A DNA stretch of 7,541 bases from an uncultured Actinoplanes sp. (lineage in GTDB: Bacteria; Actinomycetota; Actinomycetes; Mycobacteriales; Micromonosporaceae). A program made the position numbers and the translations under genes. The stretch's first letter is position 1. Each line of letters begins with the position of its first letter. The notes beneath the pieces are model-generated. The model was not told the origin of the DNA and did no database searches. It worked only from the letters and a program-made list of their open reading frames with translations. The DNA lies in NCBI GenBank assembly GCA_934667465.1, contig CAKUMG010000253.1:1-7541 (forward strand), read 5' to 3'. Of this stretch, positions 1 to 4,862 are shown in pieces.

Positions 1-419
1 GCCGGTGGCCGGCCGCGGCTGGCACCAGCGGTGCGCTCGGCGCCCTGGCCACCGCCGGGCAGCTGGCCGCTGACGCCAGCAGCCCGCCGCTGATCGGCGG
101 GACTCTGCTCAGCATCGCGGCGACCGCGCTGGCGTTGACCGCCTTCGACCGGGCCCGCGACGCCCGCGAAGTCGCCGCCGCCGAGACCGACATGCACGCC
201 GCGGAGCACCAGTACGCCGCCGTCGTGGCCCGCCACGCCCACACCATCACCCCCCTGCGCCCGCTCGCCATCCACCACCAGGAGATGTCATGCGCCAACC
301 CGCAGCCGACCCCGTCCACCACCAGCACGACGCCGGCGTCCAGCGCCGTTGCTGCGACAACTGGCCGCCGGCCGGCCGCGTCAAGGCCGTCGGCAGCATC
401 CTCAACAGCAGCCGGCTGA
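1..419 (+). CDS. Membrane protein of unknown function, 5'-truncated
   Basis: The first complete codon begins at base 3; the gene enters from the left edge and stops with TGA at 417-419, leaving 138 visible residues. I do not recognise the family. Visible residues 31-47 form one hydrophobic, probably membrane-spanning segment, preceded by an Ala/Gly-rich stretch. Residues 48-80 are a charged, probably helical region rich in Ala, Arg and Glu. The only early start-like codon is TTG at 135, but GC-rich third positions and the hydrophobic segment continue upstream of it, so the real start lies outside. The last 43 codons overlap the next gene in another frame, and there the third-position bias favours the downstream gene, so the C-terminal tail may be poorly constrained. 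A spread (Spd)-type membrane protein of actinomycete conjugative elements is one possibility, but nothing here proves it. Confidence 0.55.
   Translation, partial: RWPAAAGTSGALGALATAGQLAADASSPPLIGGTLLSIAATALALTAFDRARDAREVAAAETDMHAAEHQYAAVVARHAHTITPLRPLAIHHQEMSCANPQPTPSTTSTTPASSAVAATTGRRPAASRPSAASSTAAG
280..284 (+). promoter_or_regulatory. Ribosome binding site for the gene at 290
   Basis: AGGAG lies five bases before the ATG at 290. It fixes that start even though it falls inside the preceding reading frame, and so supports a true 130-base gene overlap rather than a later start. Confidence 0.7.
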
Positions 420-757
420 TCCACACCGCCACCTACACCGCCCGGCTGCTGGCAGCCCTGGCCGCCGTCATGGCCGTGCACGCCCTGCTGCTGCCGGCCA
501 CCACCGCCTGGGCCGGCGCCCACGGCATCGCCGGATGGACGCTGTGGGCGGCCTGGGCCGCTGGCAGCCTCGCCGCCCTGCACCAAGGCGTGCTCGCCCG
601 CCGCCGCTCCCGCACCGCCCTGCACGCCCTGCACGCCCTGACCGTCACCGCCGTGCTCATGGCCATCGCCGCCCCCGGCGGATGGGCCCAAGCCCTCACC
701 GCCACCGCCGGCGCCACCGTCGCCTGGCTGACCGCCATGAGCGCGACCCGCCGCTGA
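290..757 (+). CDS. Four-helix integral membrane protein, unknown function
   Basis: This encodes 155 residues that I do not recognise. The N-terminal 50 residues are hydrophilic, with a Cys-Cys pair at 21-22. Four hydrophobic segments follow at about 52-74, 79-99, 113-129 and 132-151, with a basic loop (RRRSR) at 104-108 between the second and third that probably faces the cytoplasm. A near-exact 9-base tandem duplication at about 620-637 gives the repeated Leu-His-Ala motif at 111-116. The start is set by AGGAG five bases upstream, and third positions are strongly C/G-biased from the ATG on. It overlaps the preceding frame by 130 bases and is followed by a 96-base gap before the next ORF. By position it belongs to the accessory membrane-protein operon. 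A conjugative spread protein or a small-molecule-responsive membrane protein are both possible. Confidence 0.6.
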   Translation: MRQPAADPVHHQHDAGVQRRCCDNWPPAGRVKAVGSILNSSRLIHTATYTARLLAALAAVMAVHALLLPATTAWAGAHGIAGWTLWAAWAAGSLAALHQGVLARRRSRTALHALHALTVTAVLMAIAAPGGWAQALTATAGATVAWLTAMSATRR

Positions 758-853
758 CGCGCGGGCTCGCCACCACACAGGAACGGGCGACCCCACCGCC
801 GTGAGAAAGCAATGCGGGGCCGCCCACCACCTCAATAGAGAGGCACCACCATC

Positions 854-904
854 ATGACCGACCCCACGATCGTCATCACCGCGAGGAACGGACAGCGGCG
901 ATGA
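854..904 (+). CDS. Possible 16-residue leader peptide coupled to the next gene
   Basis: A tiny ORF, MTDPTIVITARNGQRR, begins with ATG at 854, ten bases after GAGAGG (838-843). Its TGA stop (902-904) overlaps the ATG of the Pycsar-effector-like gene at 901 as ATGA. The ribosome site of the downstream gene (GAGGAA, 883-888) lies inside this small ORF, so translating it could open or couple the downstream start. No obvious run of regulatory codons is present. It could be a coupling leader, a genuine small protein, or chance; conservation of the peptide would decide. Confidence 0.4.
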   Translation: MTDPTIVITARNGQRR

Positions 905-1434
905 GCCCCGACCCCGGCGAGCCCGCAGGCTTCAACCGCAAGGACTTCCCCCGTCCGCAGGACCGCACCCCGCAGGACGGCATCCCGGTCCGGCTCGCCG
1001 CCGAACTGGCCACCGTGCGCACCGAGCTCGGCCGCGTCGACACCAAGACCAACACCCTGTTCGCCGTGTGCGGGGTGCTGCTCGCCGGCGGCATCAACGT
1101 GATCGGCAAACTGCCCACCCCGGCCGAGACCGTCGGCTGGGCGGCCGCCGCACTGGTCCTCGCCGCGGTGATCCTGCTCCTGCTCGCCGCCCGACCGAAC
1201 CTCACCGGGACCTTCGGATTCATGGCCTGGGCCGCCACCCGTGACGGCCAGGGTGTGCTCGACACCCTGCGCCGCGACGGCGCCACCGCCCTGGACGCCG
1301 ACGCCGACGCCCTGCACCACCTGTCGGTGATGCTGCGCGCCAAATACCGGGCCGTCCAACGCGTCACCACCCTGCTGATCGCAGGCCTCGGCCTCGCCGC
1401 CGTCGCCACGCTGATCGCCATCTGGGCCCGGTGA
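901..1434 (+). CDS. Pycsar-effector-like membrane protein (DUF5706 type)
   Basis: This encodes 177 residues. It shows the layout of the Pycsar effector transmembrane family: a hydrophilic N-terminus, an amphipathic helix ending in ELGRVDTKTNTLFA (42-55), two close membrane helices at about 52-68 and 76-97, a central cytoplasmic section, a second helix with the pattern LSVMLRAKYRAV (141-152), and a third membrane helix at 154-175. In characterised Pycsar systems such effectors respond to cCMP or cUMP from a dedicated cyclase and disrupt the membrane during phage infection. No cyclase is seen here, so the ligand and role are unknown. The start overlaps the small upstream ORF and is preceded by GAGGAA with 12-base spacing. 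The gene ends 50 bases before the next start, or overlaps it by four bases if that gene starts at 1431. Family assignment is by remembered pattern, not by a search. Confidence 0.72.
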   Translation: MSPDPGEPAGFNRKDFPRPQDRTPQDGIPVRLAAELATVRTELGRVDTKTNTLFAVCGVLLAGGINVIGKLPTPAETVGWAAAALVLAAVILLLLAARPNLTGTFGFMAWAATRDGQGVLDTLRRDGATALDADADALHHLSVMLRAKYRAVQRVTTLLIAGLGLAAVATLIAIWAR

Positions 1435-1473
1435 ACGCCGTGATCGTCTCCACTCACCCCGCCCTTGAGTACC

Positions 1474-1480
1474 GGAGGAA
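1474..1480 (+). promoter_or_regulatory. Strong ribosome binding site for the gene at 1485
   Basis: GGAGGAA lies four bases before GTG at 1485 (six bases from the GGAGG core). An alternative in-frame GTG at 1431 overlaps the preceding stop but has no comparable site, so this decides in favour of 1485. Confidence 0.7.
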
Positions 1481-1484
1481 CCTG

Positions 1485-1958
1485 GTGAACGCCGTCAACG
1501 CCCTCACCCCCACCACGGCCTCCGACCCTGCAGGTGTGGTGACCCACCCGACCTGGTGCGACCCCGACCGGTGCACCGTCGAGCCCGACCTGCCGCTGGA
1601 CGACGCCCGGCACCTGAGCCGGATCGTCACCATCGACGGCGCGCTCACCACCGTGGGCCCGGAGGACATCGACGTCTGGCTGCACCAGGGCGCCGCCGGC
1701 GACGACGTGTACCTCGTCCTCGACGTCGTCGGCGGCGTCCGGGCGATGTTCTCGCTCACCGCCGCGGCGGCCGCCACCGACTCGATCGCCCACCTCATCG
1801 AGCAAGCCACCACCCACGGCGACCCGCTCGAGGGTGACCCGTCGGAGTGCCCCAACTGCGGCACCCGGACCGGCGGGGGTCCATGTACCAACAGCTACGG
1901 CGGCGGGCCGTCCTGCGCCGACGTCCTCGCCGACGACACCGAGGCGGGCCGGTCATGA
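1485..1958 (+). CDS. DUF6907-like cysteine-rich protein
   Basis: This encodes 157 residues from GTG at 1485. The N-terminal HPTWCDPDRC (21-30), followed by a short beta-rich domain (about 48-92), matches my memory of DUF6907, a family of unknown function common in actinomycete mobile elements. The C-terminus adds a Gly-rich cysteine cluster at C122, C125, C134 and C144, starting with CPNC, which could bind zinc like a small ribbon. No catalytic motif is visible. A start at 1431 would add 18 residues and overlap the upstream stop by GTGA, but the strong ribosome site at 1474-1480 favours 1485. Its stop overlaps the next start as ATGA, so it is probably translated together with the downstream membrane protein and may be its soluble partner or regulator (inference). 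Confidence 0.68.
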   Translation: MNAVNALTPTTASDPAGVVTHPTWCDPDRCTVEPDLPLDDARHLSRIVTIDGALTTVGPEDIDVWLHQGAAGDDVYLVLDVVGGVRAMFSLTAAAAATDSIAHLIEQATTHGDPLEGDPSECPNCGTRTGGGPCTNSYGGGPSCADVLADDTEAGRS

Positions 1959-2488
1959 CGGACACCGCCATCGAGCTGGACATCCGGCTGGCCGAGTACA
2001 AGGCACTCAAGGACGAGCAGCAGAAGCGGATCGACAGAAGGGACCACCTGGTCTACGTCACGTGGACCGTCATCGCGGCCACCCTGGTCGCCGCGACCAA
2101 GGTGGGCGAGGCGTTGCTGCTGCTGCCCGCGGCGGCCCTGATCCTGGGCTGGACGCACCTGGCCAACGACTTCATGGTCAGCGCCATCGGCCGGTACCTG
2201 CGCGACGACCTGGGCGAGCGGCTGACCGAGCTCAGCGGTGCTCCGGTGCTGGGCTGGGAGCACGAACACCGCGGCGACACCCGCCGGCGGCAGCGCAAGA
2301 GCATCCAGCTGGCCGTCGACGCGTCAACGTTCGCCGGCCCGGCCCTGGTGTCGCTGGGCGCCTACCTGGCGCTGACCGACCCGCCGGTGCTCGGCTGGCT
2401 CGCCGTCGTGCCGCTCGCCGCGGCCGCCGCGGTCCTCGTTGCCCAACAGGTCGCCTACGGCCGTAGCGCACTTTCCGCGAAGACGTGA
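1955..2488 (+). CDS. Four-helix membrane protein with N-terminal coiled-coil-like segment
   Basis: This encodes 177 residues. A charged amphipathic N-terminus (about 7-30, with LAEYKALKDEQQKRIDRRD) precedes two closely spaced hydrophobic helices (about 32-49 and 51-67), a polar middle of about 55 residues, and two further helices (about 125-141 and 145-164). The motif EY-x-AL-x-(3-5)-RI-x-x-R ahead of paired helices resembles small actinobacterial membrane proteins of unknown function; I know no proven role. The ATG at 1955 is preceded by GAGGCGGG (1941-1948) and overlaps the upstream TGA. An in-frame ATG at 1847 would run through the DUF6907-like gene in a non-coding-like, Arg-rich frame, so I reject it. 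The gene is the last of the operon and is followed by a strong terminator. Together with the Pycsar-like protein it suggests a membrane-acting module (inference). Confidence 0.65.
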   Translation: MTDTAIELDIRLAEYKALKDEQQKRIDRRDHLVYVTWTVIAATLVAATKVGEALLLLPAAALILGWTHLANDFMVSAIGRYLRDDLGERLTELSGAPVLGWEHEHRGDTRRRQRKSIQLAVDASTFAGPALVSLGAYLALTDPPVLGWLAVVPLAAAAAVLVAQQVAYGRSALSAKT

Positions 2489-2530
2489 CCGGCACCCTCG
2501 AAGCGCGGTAGCCCGCCTCCGGCACCCCGC

Positions 2531-2568
2531 AGCCCCGGACCACCACATCAGGTGGTCCGGGGCTCTTT
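2531..2568 (+). terminator. Rho-independent terminator of the accessory operon
   Basis: A perfect 14-bp stem (2531-2544 with 2551-2564) encloses a six-base loop (ACATCA) and is followed by a short pyrimidine tail, CTTT. It lies 43 bases after the operon's last stop and 20 bases before the end of the converging DUF1883 gene. The tail suits the + strand; the other side has no T-run, although the stem could also protect minus-strand transcripts. Confidence 0.85.
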
Positions 2569-2583
2569 CGTCAGCAGGCGCGG

Positions 2584-2847
2584 TCAGTCGAAGACCTGGC
2601 TGACCTCGACCGTGATCCGATCGGGGTAGCTGTCAACGATCAGGTACCACTGGTAGTCGTAGGGCACCTGCAGGACCACAGGGCTGAGGTTGAAGAAGCC
2701 GCCGTGGAACTCGTACTCAGCACCGTCGAGATAGTCCTGGTACTCATCGGCGTCCATGAGGCACACCCGGGCGGTCGAGCCCCGCAAACCCACTTCGAAC
2801 AGGGCGCCACCTGCACACGATCCGAGATCCCAGTAAAGGTGCTCCAC
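2584..2847 (-). CDS. Stand-alone DUF1883 domain protein
   Basis: This encodes 87 residues. The whole protein matches the DUF1883 pattern: an initial hydrophobic HLYWDL (3-8), a central LMDADEY-x-x-Y (30-39), the FHGGFFNLSP segment (47-56), and VPYDYQWYLIVD near residues 61-72, where the family usually has a VP-x-x-x-x-W-x-V-V-D-like strand. DUF1883 is known to me as a small domain often fused to TIR-type or other effector modules; here no partner domain is attached and the length is that of the domain alone. The start is GTG at 2847, because an in-frame stop lies three codons upstream and no better start exists. There is no convincing ribosome site, so translation may be leaderless or weak. 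GC is about 62 % over the gene, clearly below neighbouring genes, which hints at separate acquisition. It converges on the accessory operon. Confidence 0.75.
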   Translation of the reverse strand: MEHLYWDLGSCAGGALFEVGLRGSTARVCLMDADEYQDYLDGAEYEFHGGFFNLSPVVLQVPYDYQWYLIVDSYPDRITVEVSQVFD

Positions 2848-2868
2848 ACACCATTAGTAGCGGATCCG

Positions 2869-2931
2869 TCACCGCGGCGCATGTCTCCATGCCCAGCGAC
2901 GGCCCGTGGGCGATGGCCGGGGCCGCGGTGA
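2869..2931. repeat. Nested inverted repeats between two minus-strand genes
   Basis: The outer arms TCACCGCGGC (2869-2878) and GCCGCGGTGA (2922-2931) are perfect 10-bp complements. Inside them is a second stem: CCATGCCCA (2887-2895) pairs with 2907-2916, with one bulged G at 2912. Together they could fold most of the 99-base gap between the peptidoglycan hydrolase gene and the DUF1883 gene. No T-run follows on either strand, so a classical terminator is unlikely; an RNA processing site, an attenuator or a protein-binding cruciform is possible. Confidence 0.55.
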
Positions 2932-2946
2932 TGGTGGTCGTACAGC

Positions 2947-4152
2947 TCACAGGACCGAGAGAGGCGCTCCTTGCGCTGCCATGAACGGCACCGGGTCGAC
3001 GGCGTTGCCGAAGATCGGTTCCTCTCCCTCGGCCATGTTGACGTGGACCTCGAAATGCAGGTGTGGGCCGGAGGAGTTGCCGCTGCTGCCGACGAGGCCG
3101 ATGACGGTTCCTGCGGCAATGTGCTGGTCGACCTGTACGAGCGGTTGTTGGACCAGGTGGCAGTAGCGGGTCACGACGTTGCCGGGGTGGCGCAGGTCGA
3201 CGTACCACCCGCAGCCGCCGACGTCGGGGCTGCCGTCGCGGTCACAGTTGTCTCCGGTGCCGGGGCTGTTGCACCGGACCCGGACGACGGTGGCGGCGGC
3301 GACGGACCGAATCGGAGCGTTGCGGATGTTGGCGCCGACGATGTCCACGCCCGCGTGCTGGTGGCTGCCGCGGTTCTGGCCGAACGGCGGTCCGACGGCG
3401 AACTTCTTGTCCAGCGGTTGCACCCAGCCGTTCGGGCCCACGGGCACAGGCCCGAACTGGCCGGCTCCGCAGGGAGCGCCCGGCCCGCCTCCCCCGATGA
3501 CGTCGATGTTGGGCAGACCCAGTACATGCGCGGCCAGGGCTTTCGCGTCGGCCTCGTGCTCCTGGTACGCCTCGGGGTAGCCGGAGCGCTGAACGGCCTG
3601 AGCGGCGTCGGTCAGGCGCATCTTCTCCCAGCCGGACACCTTGAGCAGCGCGTTGTAGAACTTGGTGGCCGAGACGGACGGGGTCATCAGCTCGCTGACC
3701 GGCCCCCACCCGTCGGTGCCGAGCTCGCCTTCGTTGGGGCGCTGCTGGAACAGCCCGACGGAGTCGTTGTCGTGGCCGACGGCCTCGTGCGGTAGTGCCA
3801 TGCTCAGCGCTTCGACCCGGGGGAATCGGGGGTTGTCATTGGCATGGTTGAGCAGGGTGGATTCCTGCATGGCGGTTCCCAGCGCGATGACGTAGCCCCA
3901 GGCGGGCACGTTCATCTGCTTGCCGGTCGAGACGATCACCGCGGCGTTGTTGACCTGCCGGGCGTCCCACTTGTCGTAGGGGGTGCCGTTCGCCGGCTGG
4001 CCCATACCGGCGAATCCAGTGCCGCCGCAACTCGAGGCCTGCGCCGTGCTGTCCAGGAACGCCAGGATCGGCACGGAGATGACGCCGCCGGCGAGCAGCG
4101 CGGCGGCGGCCAGGACCGCGACGGTGAGGCTGATGAGCGAGCGCTTGTTCAT
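2947..4152 (-). CDS. Bifunctional conjugative peptidoglycan hydrolase (transglycosylase-like + M23 peptidase)
   Basis: This encodes 401 residues. An N-terminal hydrophobic helix (about 7-33) is a signal or membrane anchor that exports the enzyme. Residues about 65-210 resemble a lysozyme/lytic transglycosylase domain: candidate catalytic Glu97 in MQES, and SVGLFQQRP (131-139), which corresponds to the family's GL-x-Q motif. A Gly/Pro linker (about 218-242) leads to an M23 (LytM) metallopeptidase with zinc-site residues His266 and Asp270 (HAGVD), YCH (330-332), and HLHFEVH (364-370). Such two-domain enzymes cut glycan and peptide bonds to let a Gram-positive conjugation channel cross the wall (VirB1/TcpG role). 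The ATG at 4152 overlaps the TGA of the upstream lipoprotein gene and has no ribosome site, so it is probably translated by coupling. Four cysteines (294, 303, 314, 331) in or near an M23 insertion could form disulphides outside the cell. Confidence 0.9.
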   Translation of the reverse strand: MNKRSLISLTVAVLAAAALLAGGVISVPILAFLDSTAQASSCGGTGFAGMGQPANGTPYDKWDARQVNNAAVIVSTGKQMNVPAWGYVIALGTAMQESTLLNHANDNPRFPRVEALSMALPHEAVGHDNDSVGLFQQRPNEGELGTDGWGPVSELMTPSVSATKFYNALLKVSGWEKMRLTDAAQAVQRSGYPEAYQEHEADAKALAAHVLGLPNIDVIGGGGPGAPCGAGQFGPVPVGPNGWVQPLDKKFAVGPPFGQNRGSHQHAGVDIVGANIRNAPIRSVAAATVVRVRCNSPGTGDNCDRDGSPDVGGCGWYVDLRHPGNVVTRYCHLVQQPLVQVDQHIAAGTVIGLVGSSGNSSGPHLHFEVHVNMAEGEEPIFGNAVDPVPFMAAQGAPLSVL

Positions 4153-4730
4153 CGGCGTGGGCTGTAATCGTTGCCCGAGACTCGCCACCGGCCCTGGTAG
4201 TCGCTCAGGACGACGGTGAGGGTGCCGCTGTCGGTGGCCACCGTGTACTCGGCGCGGCGGCCAGCGGGCTTGCGGACCGCCTTGGGCTCGCCGGTGACCT
4301 TGCTCGACGGCAGGTTCCGCGGGTCGGTCGTGGCGAGCAGCTTGGCGAAGCTGGGGTCGCACCAGCGCGTCACCCCGGCGAGCCACTGCTGCGCAGGCAG
4401 GTCGCGGCGGACCCAGGCGGCAGCGAAACCAGCGGCGGCGGCCGGGGCGGCGGCGGCCGGCGCCGCGGCGGTGGGCTCGGCGTGATCGTCGGTGCCGGGA
4501 GGTTCGACGCTGGGCGGCGCCGAGGGCGCCGACGGGTTGACGAGCGGCGATGTCATGGGAGCCGCCATGGCGGAGGGCGGACCGCTGGCCGTGGCGCCGG
4601 GAGACGCCGCGCCGCCGTCGGCGGCACACCCGGCAAGGCCCGGAGCAGCGACGACAGCGGCAATCACCACCGCGAATAGGGCGCTCCGTTTTCCCGGCAC
4701 GCGCCCTGACCTGTACGAATTGACCAACAT
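4149..4730 (-). CDS. Pro/Ala-rich lipoprotein of the conjugation cluster
   Basis: This encodes 193 residues. A basic N-terminus and a hydrophobic segment (18-31) end in the lipobox LAGC, placing the lipidated cysteine at 35. Residues 36-100 form a low-complexity Ala/Pro/Ser linker suitable for reaching through the wall. The C-terminal 93 residues (GFAAAWVRRD to the end) start with a Phe-x-x-x-Trp helix and end with strand patterns GTLTVVLS and GRWRVS, like small NTF2-fold domains found in VirB8/TcpC-type and related actinomycete secretion proteins. The ATG at 4730 follows a G-run and AAAGAA-like purines and allows a normal lipoprotein signal; upstream in-frame codons would add 54 residues reading through the AT-rich promoter region, which I reject. 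Its stop overlaps the hydrolase start, so the two are coupled and probably partners. The fold assignment is an inference from short motifs. Confidence 0.75.
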   Translation of the reverse strand: MLVNSYRSGRVPGKRSALFAVVIAAVVAAPGLAGCAADGGAASPGATASGPPSAMAAPMTSPLVNPSAPSAPPSVEPPGTDDHAEPTAAAPAAAAPAAAAGFAAAWVRRDLPAQQWLAGVTRWCDPSFAKLLATTDPRNLPSSKVTGEPKAVRKPAGRRAEYTVATDSGTLTVVLSDYQGRWRVSGNDYSPRR

Positions 4731-4862
4731 ATTCTTTTTCCCCCCGTAGATTACGACTGTCCTTAATAAACACATTGAATCGACGGATCTTTGTATAAGC
4801 AGGTCACAGCCACCTAAACACATGGGATCTTGTCGCATGTCGCTGCTACTGTCTGTCCCTTG
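4731..4862. promoter_or_regulatory. Divergent promoter region between the lipoprotein and transfer operons
   Basis: This AT-richer segment separates two divergently read operons. Plus-strand -10-like hexamers are TATAAG (4794-4799) and TAAACA (4815-4820); on the minus strand TATACA (4797-4792) and TAATCT (4753-4748) are candidates. None has a good -35 at the right distance, so the promoters may be activator-dependent. Repeats include GGATCTT at 4785 and 4825, exactly 40 bases apart, and TGTCGC at 4831 and 4838, seven bases apart, with a further TTGTCGCAT copy at 4962-4970. These could bind a regulator shared by both operons. Promoter positions are guesses; the regulatory nature of the region follows from the gene layout. 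Confidence 0.5.

Noticed and set aside
811..822. Twelve-base repeat AATGCGGGGCCG, also at 4908-4919
   Set aside because: A match of this length is expected by chance in 7.5 kb of GC-rich DNA, and the contexts differ.
758..853. Possible terminator in the gap before the small leader ORF
   Set aside because: Only a 5-bp TCGCC/GGCGA pairing with a long loop and no T-run is visible, so the operon probably reads through.
876..1817. Long minus-strand open frame opposite the Pycsar-like and DUF6907-like genes
   Set aside because: It mirrors two well-supported plus-strand genes; its Gly/Arg/Val-rich composition is typical of an antisense shadow in high-GC DNA.
2971..3795. Plus-strand open frame of 274 codons opposite the hydrolase gene
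   Set aside because: The minus-strand frame here contains clear M23 and transglycosylase motifs, so this frame is a shadow.
4153..4773. Upstream extension of the hydrolase frame
   Set aside because: It overlaps the whole lipoprotein gene and is Arg-rich and non-coding in character; the ATG at 4152 directly precedes the signal segment.
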